A DNA stretch of 25,574 nt from Lachnospiraceae bacterium (GTDB lineage: Bacteria > Bacillota > Clostridia > Lachnospirales > Lachnospiraceae): NCBI GenBank assembly GCA_900757195.1, contig CAAEMZ010000003.1, positions 1 to 25,574 on the forward strand, given 5' to 3'. This document shows, piece after piece, positions 1 through 7,714 of the stretch; within the stretch, counting starts at the first letter, position 1, and the number at the start of each line of letters is the position of its first letter. The notes under the pieces were generated by a model. It saw nothing but the letters and a program-made list of their open reading frames with translations, was not told the DNA's origin and made no database searches. The position numbers and the translations under genes are program-made.

Positions 1-2
1 TT

Positions 3-479
3 ATCGGCGGTGAAACGGAAGATTTGATTCAGGAAGGGATGATCGGCCTTTTTAAAGCGGTGCAGGAATTTAATCCGGAAAAGGAGGTGTCCTTTTACAG
101 TTTTTCAAAGCTCTGTATTGACCGGCAGATTTATTCAGCGGTCACCAGTGCGGGCCGGAAAAAACACAGCCCGCTGAATGGCTATATATCTTTAAGCGAT
201 TCCGGGGAGCTGGACGGAAAGGAAACATGGAGCCGGATGACGGCGGCGCTGAATCCGGAGGAATGGGTCATCGACCGGGAGCGGGTATCTATGATACAGA
301 ATCGTCTGGACGAATGTCTCAGCCCCTTTGAACTGTCGGTGCTGAATCTTTTTATGGAGGGATACAGCTATGCCCAGATGGGCCATATTCTCGGGAAAAA
401 GGAGAAATCCGTGGATAACGGGCTGCGGCGGATCAAGGGGAAACTTCAGGATATTCTTGAAGGAATGAATCAGGGGTAA
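3..479 (+). CDS. sigH: RNA polymerase sporulation sigma factor SigH-like, 5' end outside window
   Basis: Sigma-70 family factor of the SigH type, which directs RNA polymerase to early-sporulation and transition-phase promoters. The reading frame is open from the window edge (first full codon at base 3), so the N-terminus, probably 35-45 residues, is missing. What remains opens in region 2 (GGETEDLIQEGMIGLFKAVQEF, with the core-binding and -10-recognition stretch running to about IDRQIYSAV). An NPEEWVIDRE linker follows, and then region 4 with a helix-turn-helix (LSPFELSVLNLF, YSYAQMGHILGK, KSVDNGLRRIKGKL). The KSVDNGLRRIK ending closely matches the KSIDNALQRVKRKL that I recall from Bacillus SigH. 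In Bacillus sigH is followed by rpmG, secE and nusG, but here a tRNA gene follows. A divergent SigH-like paralogue cannot be excluded without the 5' end. Confidence 0.82.
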   Translation: MGGETEDLIQEGMIGLFKAVQEFNPEKEVSFYSFSKLCIDRQIYSAVTSAGRKKHSPLNGYISLSDSGELDGKETWSRMTAALNPEEWVIDRERVSMIQNRLDECLSPFELSVLNLFMEGYSYAQMGHILGKKEKSVDNGLRRIKGKLQDILEGMNQG

Positions 480-495
480 AAAGTTCAAAAAATAG

Positions 496-525
496 TTGAC
501 AAGCTGTCGGGTTATATATTATAAT
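496..525 (+). promoter_or_regulatory. Promoter for tRNA-Thr
   Basis: A perfect -35 TTGACA (496-501) and a perfect -10 TATAAT (520-525) are separated by 18 bp and lie about 43 bp before the tRNA. This is a strong housekeeping sigma-A-type promoter, as expected for a stable RNA. Confidence 0.8.
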
Positions 526-568
526 AATCAGGCAGTTTGCAGAAAACTTGTGATGAATTTCATAAGAC

Positions 569-640
569 GCTGATGTGGCTCAGAGGTAGAGCACTTCCTT
601 GGTAAGGAAGGGGTCACGGGTTCAATTCCCGTCATCAGCT
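569..640 (+). tRNA. tRNA-Thr (anticodon GGT)
   Basis: A complete cloverleaf can be folded by eye. The acceptor arms GCTGATG (569-575) and CATCAGC (633-639) pair fully. The D arm contains GGCTCAGAGGTAGAGC. The anticodon stem CTTCC/GGAAG encloses the loop TTGGTAA, which gives anticodon GGT, reading ACC and ACT threonine codons. The T arm is CGGG-TTCAATT-CCCG. The discriminator base is T640 and CCA is not encoded. The gene has its own promoter and terminator, so it is a single-gene transcription unit. Confidence 0.95.
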
Positions 641-643
641 TAC

Positions 644-673
644 AAAAGCCTTGAATAATCAAGGCTTTTTCTT
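644..673 (+). terminator. Rho-independent terminator after tRNA-Thr
   Basis: An 11-bp perfect stem, AAAAGCCTTGA (644-654) with TCAAGGCTTTT (659-669), has a 4-nt ATAA loop and runs into a T tract. It sits immediately after the tRNA. Confidence 0.9.
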
Positions 674-812
674 ATAATATATACTCTGCATGATTTTTGG
701 AATGTAAGCAATAAACCCGAAACGGCTTGACGACTGTATAAATACTGGATATAATCTATTGAGTTAAAATTTTTACAGAAAATTGGGAAAAGGTTTAATC
801 CGGGAGGTAATG

Positions 813-1202
813 ATGATAAAACCGAGTGGAGAAACGGTGCTTTTATATAATTTGGATAATGATAAAGGGCGGAAGCTTCGTTTTCTTCTGGTTCGCATGG
901 GGATGCGTATCCGCGTTGTGAATCCGGAGGAATACAGCCTTCCCGTTGGCGTGCTGGCCGGGATGAAGGACGTTGTTCCCGAAAAGGCAGATGCTGAGGC
1001 GGAAGTTTTTTCCGATGAGATGATGGTGATGAAAGGCTTTTCAAACAGCCGTCTGGACCAGTTTTTAAAGGGCATGCGTAAAGCGGGCATTGAGCGGGTG
1101 GATTATAAAGCGGTATTGACGCCGACCAACTGCCGGTGGAATTCCTGGCAGCTTTACCAGGAAATCCGAAAAGAGCATGAGGCAATGACCGGACAACGTT
1201 AA
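813..1202 (+). CDS. DUF3783 family protein
   Basis: Small cytoplasmic protein of about 130 residues, matching what I recall of DUF3783, a family common in clostridia with no established function. Visible signatures are the opening ETVLLYNLDNDKGRKLRFLL, then RIRVVNPEEYSLPVGVLAG, and the C-terminal GFSNSRLDQFLKGMRKAGI followed by KAVLTPTN. The pattern suggests a compact alpha/beta domain. The chosen start is the second of two adjacent ATGs: GGAGG at 803-807 lies 5 nt before ATG 813, against 2 nt before ATG 810. A TTG start at 783 would add ten residues but has no better ribosome site. No signal peptide or membrane segment is seen. It stands alone between the tRNA terminator and glnS. Family assignment is from memory of the motifs. 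Confidence 0.78.
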   Translation: MIKPSGETVLLYNLDNDKGRKLRFLLVRMGMRIRVVNPEEYSLPVGVLAGMKDVVPEKADAEAEVFSDEMMVMKGFSNSRLDQFLKGMRKAGIERVDYKAVLTPTNCRWNSWQLYQEIRKEHEAMTGQR

Positions 1203-1268
1203 TTGCGGACAAAATCTTAAAATTATGATATGATGATAAAGGTTACAAAATAACAGGAGGCAGATGTT

Positions 1269-2948
1269 ATGGAAGAAAAAATAGAAGAAAAAGAAGTTGT
1301 ATCGAAAAACTTTATTGAGCAGATTATCGATAAAGATTTAGCGGAAGGTCATACCCAGAAGATTGCGACACGTTTCCCACCGGAACCGAACGGCTACCTT
1401 CATATCGGTCATGCAAAGTCCATTTTACTTAACTACGGGCTGGCACAGGAATATCACGGCCATTTCAACCTTCGGTTCGACGATACCAATCCGACAAAAG
1501 AAAAAACAGAATTCGTGGAATCCATTATTAAAGATGTTGAATGGCTTGGCGCGAAATATGACGGTGAAGTCCGTTTTGCTTCAAATTATTTTGAACAAAT
1601 GTATGAAGCGGCGATTAAGCTGATTAAAAAAGGAAAAGCTTTTGTATGTGATCTGAATGCCGAACAGATTCGGGAATACCGCGGTACATTAAAAGAGCCG
1701 GGAAAGAACAGTCCTTACAGAGACCGTTCGATTGAGGAAAACCTGGATCTTTTTGAACGGATGAAAAACGGAGAATTTCCGGATGGATCCAAAGTCCTTC
1801 GTGCCAAAATCGACATGGCTTCCCCGAACATGAATATGCGTGACCCGGTCATCTACCGTGTGGCACGGATGCATCATCACAATACCGGCGATGCATGGTG
1901 TATTTATCCGATGTACGATTTTGCCCATCCGATCGAAGATGCGATCGAAGGAATCACCCATTCCATCTGTACGCTGGAATTTGAGGATCATCGTCCGCTG
2001 TACGACTGGGTTGTCCGTGAACTGGAATATCCGCAGCCTCCAAAGCAGATTGAATTTGCAAAGATGTATCTGACGAACGTGGTGACCGGAAAACGTTATA
2101 TCAAACGTCTGGTTGACGAAGGTATTGTGGACGGCTGGGACGATCCGCGCCTTGTCACGATCGCAGCGCTGCGCCGCCGTGGTTTCACACCGGAATCCAT
2201 TCGGACCTTTATGGAGCTGGCCGGGGTATCCAAGAGCAACAGTTCCGTTGACTACGCCATGCTTGAATACTGTATCCGGGATGATCTGAAACTGAAACGT
2301 TCCCGTGTGATGGCGGTTCTCGATCCGGTGAAGCTGATTATTGACAACTATCCGGAAGGCCAGATTGAGTACATGGATGTGGTGAACAACCAGGAGAATG
2401 AGGCGATGGGCGTCCGTCAGGTACCGTTTAGCCGTGAACTTTATATTGAAAGAGACGATTTCCGGGAAGAACCTCCGAGAAAGTATTTCCGCCTTTTCCC
2501 TGGAAATGAAGTCCGCCTGATGAATGGTTACTTTGTGACCTGTGTGGACTATAAGAAGGATGAAAACGGAAAGGTTACAGAAATTCACTGTACCTACGAT
2601 CCTGAAACACGGAGCGGCAGCGGATTTACCGGACGAAAAGTCAAAGGAACGATTCACTGGGTGGCTGCACCGACGGCTGTTAAAGCGACGGTACGTCTTT
2701 ATGAAAACCTGGTCGATGAAGAAAAGGGCGTTTACAATGAAGACGGTTCTCTGAACCTGAATCCGAATTCCCTGCAGGTTCTGGAGGAATGTTATCTGGA
2801 GCCATCTCTGGCGGAAGCAAAACCGGGAGACAGCTTCCAGTTTGTTCGTAACGGTTATTTCTGTGTGGATGAAAAAGACAGTCGGCCGGAGCATCTGGTA
2901 TTCAACCGGATCGTTTCCATGAAGAGTTCTTACAAACCGGGTAAATAA
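1269..2948 (+). CDS. glnS: Glutaminyl-tRNA synthetase
   Basis: Class I aminoacyl-tRNA synthetase that charges tRNA-Gln with glutamine using ATP; cytoplasmic; 559 residues, the normal length for GlnRS. The catalytic Rossmann fold carries PPEPNGYLHIGHAKS with the HIGH motif at 45-48, then LRFDDTNPTKE and DGWDDPRLVTIAALRRRGF, a GlnRS/GluRS-type signature. The C-terminal half has the two beta-barrels of the anticodon-binding domain (from about residue 340; GTIHWV is typical). The position of the KMSKS-like loop reads VTGKR (T273-R276) instead of the familiar MSKR. The second lysine and arginine are kept, so activity is expected. AGGAGG at 1255-1260 precedes the ATG by 8 nt. A terminator follows, so it is probably monocistronic. 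Possession of GlnRS alongside clostridial genes suggests that direct glutaminylation is used here. Confidence 0.96.
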   Translation: MEEKIEEKEVVSKNFIEQIIDKDLAEGHTQKIATRFPPEPNGYLHIGHAKSILLNYGLAQEYHGHFNLRFDDTNPTKEKTEFVESIIKDVEWLGAKYDGEVRFASNYFEQMYEAAIKLIKKGKAFVCDLNAEQIREYRGTLKEPGKNSPYRDRSIEENLDLFERMKNGEFPDGSKVLRAKIDMASPNMNMRDPVIYRVARMHHHNTGDAWCIYPMYDFAHPIEDAIEGITHSICTLEFEDHRPLYDWVVRELEYPQPPKQIEFAKMYLTNVVTGKRYIKRLVDEGIVDGWDDPRLVTIAALRRRGFTPESIRTFMELAGVSKSNSSVDYAMLEYCIRDDLKLKRSRVMAVLDPVKLIIDNYPEGQIEYMDVVNNQENEAMGVRQVPFSRELYIERDDFREEPPRKYFRLFPGNEVRLMNGYFVTCVDYKKDENGKVTEIHCTYDPETRSGSGFTGRKVKGTIHWVAAPTAVKATVRLYENLVDEEKGVYNEDGSLNLNPNSLQVLEECYLEPSLAEAKPGDSFQFVRNGYFCVDEKDSRPEHLVFNRIVSMKSSYKPGK

Positions 2949-2959
2949 TACGATATACG

Positions 2960-2995
2960 AAGGATGCAGGGCAGCAGTGCTTTGCATCCTTTTTC
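2960..2995 (+). terminator. Rho-independent terminator after glnS
   Basis: AAGGATGCA (2960-2968) pairs with TGCATCCTT (2983-2991) around a 14-nt loop and is followed by a run of T. It lies 12 bp after the glnS stop. Confidence 0.85.
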
Positions 2996-3095
2996 TGTAC
3001 CGGAATAAAAAAATAAAAAACAGAGATATTTAAAGAAAATAAGAGCAATTCAAAGATATTTAAAAATATATGGAAAAATACAAAAGTTTCACGAG

Positions 3096-3124
3096 TTGCA
3101 TATTGGGAAAGAATAAAATATTAT
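3096..3124 (+). promoter_or_regulatory. groESL promoter
   Basis: TTGCAT (3096-3101), a 17-bp spacer, then TATTAT (3119-3124), placed just upstream of the CIRCE operator. The 100 bp before it is very AT-rich and may act as an upstream activating element (inference). Confidence 0.75.
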
Positions 3125-3135
3125 ATACCTAGCGA

Positions 3136-3162
3136 TTAGCACTCGATGTAAATGAGTGCTAA
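3136..3162 (+). promoter_or_regulatory. CIRCE operator (HrcA binding site)
   Basis: A perfect copy of the classical inverted repeat: TTAGCACTC (3136-3144), a 9-bp spacer, GAGTGCTAA (3154-3162). In Firmicutes this is the site where HrcA represses chaperone operons until heat stress. It lies 12 bp after the -10 box, in the transcribed leader of groES. No hrcA gene is in the window. Confidence 0.97.
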
Positions 3163-3197
3163 TAAACAGAAACAGATATGTCAGGAGGAATTTAGAT

Positions 3198-3482
3198 ATG
3201 AAATTAGTACCATTGGGCGACAGAGTCGTATTAAAACAGCGTGTAGCAGAAGAAACAACAAAATCCGGAATCGTTCTGACCGGTCAGGCAAAAGAAAAAC
3301 CACAGGAAGCGGAAGTTATCGCAGTAGGTCCTGGCGGAGTGGTTGACGGCAAAGAAGTGAAGATGGAAGTGGCTGTGGGCCAGACCGTTATTTATTCCAA
3401 ATATGCCGGAACAGAAGTGAAACTTGAAGGCGAAGAATATATGATCGTCAGACAGTCCGACATTTTAGCGGTTGTAGAATAA
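3198..3482 (+). CDS. groES: Co-chaperonin GroES
   Basis: Ten-kilodalton co-chaperonin that caps the GroEL ring during ATP-driven folding; cytoplasmic; 94 residues, the standard length. It starts MKLVPLGDRVVLK and contains the mobile loop (EETTKSGIVLTGQAKEKP), the roof beta-hairpin region (VIAVGPGGVVDGKE) and the ending EGEEYMIVRQSDILAVVE. AGGAGG at 3183-3188 sits 9 nt before ATG 3198. A TTG at 3156 in the same frame lies inside the CIRCE element and is not a credible start. It is the first gene of groES-groEL, 36 bp before groEL, and is controlled by HrcA through CIRCE. Confidence 0.97.
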   Translation: MKLVPLGDRVVLKQRVAEETTKSGIVLTGQAKEKPQEAEVIAVGPGGVVDGKEVKMEVAVGQTVIYSKYAGTEVKLEGEEYMIVRQSDILAVVE

Positions 3483-3518
3483 TTCAGGCTTATCATAATT
3501 TTTTGGAGGTAGATTGAA

Positions 3519-5144
3519 ATGGCAAAAGAAATTAAATATGGTGCAGAGGCAAGAAAAGCTCTGGAATCCGGTGTAAATCAGTTAGCAGATACTGTCCGCG
3601 TGACTTTAGGACCAAAAGGAAGAAATGTTGTTCTGGATAAATCCTTCGGAACACCATTAATTACAAATGACGGTGTAACCATCGCCAAGGACATCGAGCT
3701 GGATGATGCTTTTGAAAATATGGGCGCTCAGATTGTGAAAGAAGTTGCCACAAAAACAAACGATGTTGCCGGCGACGGTACAACAACCGCAACGGTTCTC
3801 GCTCAGGCGATGATTAATGAAGGTATGAAAAATCTCGCTGCAGGAGCCAATCCGATCATCTTAAGAAAAGGTATGCAGAAAGCGACCGAATGTGCGGTTG
3901 CAGCCATTAAGGAAATGAGCTCTGCAATTACAGGAAAAGATCAGATCGCCAAGGTTGCCGCTATTTCCGCAAGCGATGAAAATGTCGGTGAAATGGTCGC
4001 AGAAGCGATGGAAAAAGTTTCCACAAACGGTGTTATCACCATCGAAGAATCCAAAACCATGCAGACCGAGCTGGATCTGGTGGAAGGTATGCAGTTTGAC
4101 AGAGGTTATCTCTCCGCATATATGGCGACAGACCTTGATAAAATGGTGGCTGAACTGGATAATCCATACATCCTCATTACAGATAAAAAAATCTCCAACA
4201 TTCAGGAAATCCTTCCGGTTCTGGAACAGATCGTACAGACCGGTGCAAAACTTTTAATTATTGCGGAAGATGTTGAAGGCGAAGCGCTGGCAACATTGGT
4301 TGTTAACCGCTTAAAGGGTGTATTCTCTGTCGTTGCAGTAAAAGCTCCGGGCTTTGGCGACCGCAGAAAAGCCATGCTTCAGGATATCGCGATCCTCACA
4401 GGCGGTACAGTGATTTCCGAAGAACTCGGTTATGAATTAAAAGACGCTACGATGGATATGCTCGGACGCGCAAAATCCGTCAGAGTTGAAAAAGAAAATA
4501 CCATCATCGTTGACGGTATGGGTGATGCGGATGCGATCAAAGCAAGATGCAGCCAGATTCAGACCCAGGCCAATGAAACAACTTCGGAATTCGATAAAGA
4601 AAAATTACTGGAAAGACTTGCAAAACTTTCCGGTGGTGTCGGCGTAATTAAAGTCGGCGCAGCAACAGAAACTGAAATGAAAGAAAAGAAACTCCGTATG
4701 GAAGATGCTCTGGCAGCAACACGGGCAGCCGTTGAAGAAGGTATTATCTGCGGCGGCGGTTCCGCTTATATCCATGCTTCCAAGAAGGTTGCAGAGCTTG
4801 CCAAAGAACTTTCCGGCGATGAAAAAACCGGAGCCAATGTCGTTCTTAAAGCCCTTGAAGCACCATTATTCCATATTTCTGCAAATGCAGGTCTGGAAGG
4901 CGCTGTAATTATCAATAAAGTCCGCGAAAGCGAACCGGGCGTTGGATTCGATGCACTGAACGAAGTTTATGTCAACATGGTAGACGCCGGTATTATCGAC
5001 CCTGCCAAAGTGACACGGAGCGCTCTTCAGAATGCGACAAGCGTAGCTTCCACACTGCTGACGACAGAATCCGTTGTTGCTGAGATCAAACCGGAAAATC
5101 CGGGAATGCCTGCGATGCCTCAGGGCGGAATGGGCATGATGTAA
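3519..5144 (+). CDS. groEL: Chaperonin GroEL
   Basis: Sixty-kilodalton chaperonin that forms the double heptameric ring in which cytosolic proteins fold; 541 residues, the usual length. Visible landmarks are the N-terminal AKEIKYGAEARKALESGVNQLADTV, the nucleotide-binding stretch LGPKGRNVVLDKSFG, the GDGTTTATVLAQAM loop, an apical domain with the AEDVEGEALATLVVNRL stretch, and the equatorial return AATRAAVEEGIICGGG. It ends in a Gly/Met-rich tail (GGMGMM), as in most bacterial GroELs. GGAGG upstream sets the start. It is co-transcribed with groES from the CIRCE-controlled promoter and ends in a terminator 30 bp later. All key regions look intact. Confidence 0.98.
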   Translation: MAKEIKYGAEARKALESGVNQLADTVRVTLGPKGRNVVLDKSFGTPLITNDGVTIAKDIELDDAFENMGAQIVKEVATKTNDVAGDGTTTATVLAQAMINEGMKNLAAGANPIILRKGMQKATECAVAAIKEMSSAITGKDQIAKVAAISASDENVGEMVAEAMEKVSTNGVITIEESKTMQTELDLVEGMQFDRGYLSAYMATDLDKMVAELDNPYILITDKKISNIQEILPVLEQIVQTGAKLLIIAEDVEGEALATLVVNRLKGVFSVVAVKAPGFGDRRKAMLQDIAILTGGTVISEELGYELKDATMDMLGRAKSVRVEKENTIIVDGMGDADAIKARCSQIQTQANETTSEFDKEKLLERLAKLSGGVGVIKVGAATETEMKEKKLRMEDALAATRAAVEEGIICGGGSAYIHASKKVAELAKELSGDEKTGANVVLKALEAPLFHISANAGLEGAVIINKVRESEPGVGFDALNEVYVNMVDAGIIDPAKVTRSALQNATSVASTLLTTESVVAEIKPENPGMPAMPQGGMGMM

Positions 5145-5173
5145 TTTCATAAAGATTCCAAAATAAATATATG

Positions 5174-5212
5174 AGAGTTCCGAGCCGGGATCACCGGCCC
5201 GGGACTCTTTTT
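5174..5212 (+). terminator. Rho-independent terminator of groESL
   Basis: A 15-bp stem, AGAGTTCCGAGCCGG (5174-5188) with CCGGCCCGGGACTCT (5194-5208), contains two G-U pairs and a 5-nt loop, and is followed by T5. Confidence 0.92.
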
Positions 5213-5331
5213 GAATCTGTTCAAAAAAATCCGTGACCCTTGATTTTTGCTGTGAAAGACAATTGTACGGGCCGGGCATACTATAAGGCAGACTTAATAA
5301 CCAATTAAGAATTTATTATGACAACCGCGTG

Positions 5332-5360
5332 TTGACTTTTGTCGGCAGAGTTGTTATACT
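5332..5360 (+). promoter_or_regulatory. guaB promoter
   Basis: TTGACT (5332-5337), a 17-bp spacer, and TATACT (5355-5360), about 50 bp before the guaB start. I looked for a purine-type riboswitch in the 190-bp gap after groEL and saw none. Confidence 0.78.
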
Positions 5361-5413
5361 TTGTAAAAACTTTACAAAGAAAATGAGAACTTAAGAAAGA
5401 GAGGATGATAAGA

Positions 5414-6865
5414 ATGGGTACAATTATCGGTGAAGGCATTACCTTTGATGACGTGCTTCTGGTGCCTGCATTTTCGGAAGTCATTCCGAATCAGGTCAGT
5501 GTTCAGACACATCTGACGAAAAAAATCTGTTTGAATGTACCATTAATGAGTGCAGGAATGGATACCGTTACAGAACATCGCATGGCAATCGCCATGGCAA
5601 GACAGGGTGGTATCGGTATTATTCATAAAAATATGTCCATTGCGGCGCAGGCAGAAGAGGTTGATAAGGTAAAACGTTCTGAGAACGGTGTTATTTCCGA
5701 CCCATTTTCCTTATCCCCGAATCATACATTAGCCGATGCGGACATGCTGATGGCAAAATTCCGTATTTCCGGTGTTCCGATTACAGATAACGGAAAATTG
5801 GTTGGTATTATTACAAACCGTGATTTGAAGTTTGAAACAGATTTTACAAAGAAGATTTACGAATGTATGACTTCCAAAAATCTGATTACAGCGAAAGAAG
5901 GCGTGACACTGGACGAAGCGAAATCAATCCTCGCCAAAGCCCGTGTGGAAAAACTTCCGATCGTTGATGATAATTTTAATCTTAAAGGATTAATTACCAT
6001 TAAAGATATTGAAAAACAGATTAAATATCCGCTGTCCGCAAAAGATTCCCAGGGACGTCTGCTCTGCGGCGCCGGTGTTGGTGTGACACAGAACATTCTG
6101 GAACGTGTGGATGCCCTTGTTAAAGCAAAAGTTGACGTCATTGTTATCGACTCTGCTCACGGACATTCTGCAAACGTTATCAAATGTGTCCGCATGGTCA
6201 AAGAAGCTTATCCGGATTTACAGGTGATCGCCGGTAACGTTGCTACAGCAGAAGCGACAAAAGCTCTGATCGAAGCCGGTGTTGATGCGGTGAAGGTTGG
6301 TATCGGACCGGGTTCCATCTGTACAACCCGTGTCGTATCCGGTATCGGTGTGCCTCAGGTATCCGCAGTGATGGATGCTTACTCCGTTGCTAAAGAATAC
6401 GATATTCCGATCATCGCCGACGGCGGTATCAAATATTCCGGCGATGTGACAAAAGCGATCGCAGCCGGAGCCAGCGTATGTATGATGGGCAGTATGTTTG
6501 CCGGCTGTGATGAAAGTCCGGGAGAATTTGAATTATACCAGGGAAGAAAGTACAAAGTATACCGTGGTATGGGTTCCATCGCAGCGATGGAAAACGGAAG
6601 TAAAGACCGTTATTTCCAGGCAGATGCGAAAAAACTTGTTCCGGAAGGCGTTGAAGGCCGTGTGGCTTACAAAGGTCTCGTGGAAGATACGGTATTCCAG
6701 CTGATCGGTGGTCTGCGTGCAGGTATGGGATACTGCGGTACAAAGAACATCGAAGAATTAAAGAATAACGGCAGATTCATGAAGATCAGTGCGGCATCTT
6801 TAAAAGAGAGCCATCCGCATGATATTCAGATTACAAAAGAAGCTCCGAACTACAGTGTAGACTAA
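5414..6865 (+). CDS. guaB: IMP dehydrogenase
   Basis: Oxidises inosine 5'-monophosphate to xanthosine monophosphate with NAD, the committed step of guanine nucleotide synthesis; cytoplasmic homotetramer. The 483 residues form a TIM barrel interrupted by two CBS domains (about 94-145 and 155-205) that bind regulatory nucleotides. The catalytic loop is GIGPGSICTTRVVSG with nucleophile Cys303. The flap carries YRGMGSIAAMENGSKDRY, and GIKYSGDVTKAIAAGA gives the phosphate-binding strand. ATG 5414 was preferred over ATG 5405: GAGAGG ends 9 nt before the former but touches the latter. The family usually begins just before the conserved GEGITFDDVLLVP, which fits. Its own promoter and a downstream terminator make it monocistronic. 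Confidence 0.97.
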   Translation: MGTIIGEGITFDDVLLVPAFSEVIPNQVSVQTHLTKKICLNVPLMSAGMDTVTEHRMAIAMARQGGIGIIHKNMSIAAQAEEVDKVKRSENGVISDPFSLSPNHTLADADMLMAKFRISGVPITDNGKLVGIITNRDLKFETDFTKKIYECMTSKNLITAKEGVTLDEAKSILAKARVEKLPIVDDNFNLKGLITIKDIEKQIKYPLSAKDSQGRLLCGAGVGVTQNILERVDALVKAKVDVIVIDSAHGHSANVIKCVRMVKEAYPDLQVIAGNVATAEATKALIEAGVDAVKVGIGPGSICTTRVVSGIGVPQVSAVMDAYSVAKEYDIPIIADGGIKYSGDVTKAIAAGASVCMMGSMFAGCDESPGEFELYQGRKYKVYRGMGSIAAMENGSKDRYFQADAKKLVPEGVEGRVAYKGLVEDTVFQLIGGLRAGMGYCGTKNIEELKNNGRFMKISAASLKESHPHDIQITKEAPNYSVD

Positions 6866-6926
6866 ACAGAGTGTAGAACGAAGCGGAAAATCGTGCATAG
6901 CATATAATAATGCAGTGAATTTATAC

Positions 6927-6957
6927 GGGGTGCTGTCCATTGGCGGCACCCTGTTTT
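6927..6957 (+). terminator. Probable terminator after guaB
   Basis: GGGGTGCTG (6927-6935) pairs with CGGCACCC (6944-6951), including one G-U pair, and a T-rich stretch (CTGTTTTATT) follows. The stem overlaps the first in-frame TTG of the next reading frame. Confidence 0.7.
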
Positions 6958-6996
6958 ATTTATCGGATAGAAGGTGGGATTATTAAAAAGATTCAG

Positions 6997-7653
6997 ATGA
7001 ATGAAACAAAGCTCCGGCGCCTGACATTTTTCGGATGTGTGATCGTGCTTGTGCTCACCCTGTTCGGGATAATCTTCAATGCCTGCCGGGGGAATGGCAG
7101 AAGAAGTCCCTATGGACAGCCGGATCCGAATTACGATGATGGGCGTCCTTATATTGACGTTCAGCTTCTCACACCGAATGACTATTCCAGACCGTGTCTC
7201 CCGACGGAAAAACTGAAGGGAATCGTCATTCATTACGTTGGAAATCCGGGAAGTACGGCTCAGGCGAACCGGGATTATTTCGAAGGGCTGAAGGACAGCC
7301 GGGATACCCATGCCAGCAGTAATTTTATTGTAGGCCTGGAGGGGGAGATCATCCAGTGCATACCGACCAATGAGATCGCATACTGTTCCAATGAACGGAA
7401 TTCAGATACGGTTTCCATCGAAGTCTGCCATGAAACAGCCGATGGAAAATTTAATGCACATACATACAGCGCCCTTGTCAATCTGACCGGATGGCTCTGC
7501 ATGTATCTGGACCTGTCGCCGAAGGATGTGATCCGTCATTACGATGTGACGGGAAAAATCTGTCCGAAATATTATGTGGAGCATGAGGATGCCTGGAATA
7601 CCTTTATTGACGATGTGAAAGTGTGGATACGAACGGAGAAAAGCAGGGAGTAA
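6997..7653 (+). CDS. Membrane-anchored N-acetylmuramoyl-L-alanine amidase (Amidase_2/PGRP type)
   Basis: Zinc amidase predicted to cut the bond between N-acetylmuramic acid and L-alanine in peptidoglycan, on the outer face of the membrane. The 218-residue form has one hydrophobic N-terminal segment (about 9-28, VIVLVLTLFGIIF). A Ser/Pro/Gly-rich linker leads to the amidase domain. The zinc ligands are visible as His79 (GIVIHYVG), His181 (RHYDVTG) and Cys189 (KICPKYY); Glu142 lies in SIEVCH. Cys30 follows FNA, too poor a lipobox to call a lipoprotein. The start is uncertain. ATG 6997 has no good ribosome site, while AAGGTGG at 6971-6977 precedes only ATT codons. An upstream TTG at 6940 lies inside the guaB terminator. 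The target in the cell (remodelling or spore-related) cannot be read from sequence. Confidence 0.88.
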   Translation: MNETKLRRLTFFGCVIVLVLTLFGIIFNACRGNGRRSPYGQPDPNYDDGRPYIDVQLLTPNDYSRPCLPTEKLKGIVIHYVGNPGSTAQANRDYFEGLKDSRDTHASSNFIVGLEGEIIQCIPTNEIAYCSNERNSDTVSIEVCHETADGKFNAHTYSALVNLTGWLCMYLDLSPKDVIRHYDVTGKICPKYYVEHEDAWNTFIDDVKVWIRTEKSRE

Positions 7654-7658
7654 TCCTG

Positions 7659-7687
7659 TTGTATAAATCCCGGGAATATGGTACAGT
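7659..7687 (+). promoter_or_regulatory. Possible promoter for the M16C peptidase gene
   Basis: TTGTAT (7659-7664), 17 bp, TACAGT (7682-7687). Both boxes are weak, but the spacing and the position (28 bp before the start codon) fit. Confidence 0.35.
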
Positions 7688-7714
7688 TTATATAGTGTGA
7701 ATGGAGGCAGAATA

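Noticed and set aside
1689..2987. Long open frame (432 codons) on the - strand opposite glnS
   Set aside because: It is the antisense shadow of an unmistakable glnS. Its product shows no family motifs and it has no ribosome site; the other long - strand frames over groEL, M16C, era and ppdK are of the same kind.
5213..5331. Possible purine riboswitch before guaB
   Set aside because: The gap after the groEL terminator has no recognisable purine aptamer core and the distance from promoter to start is only about 50 bp. Only a weak 6-bp repeat (CTTAAT/ATTAAG) is present.
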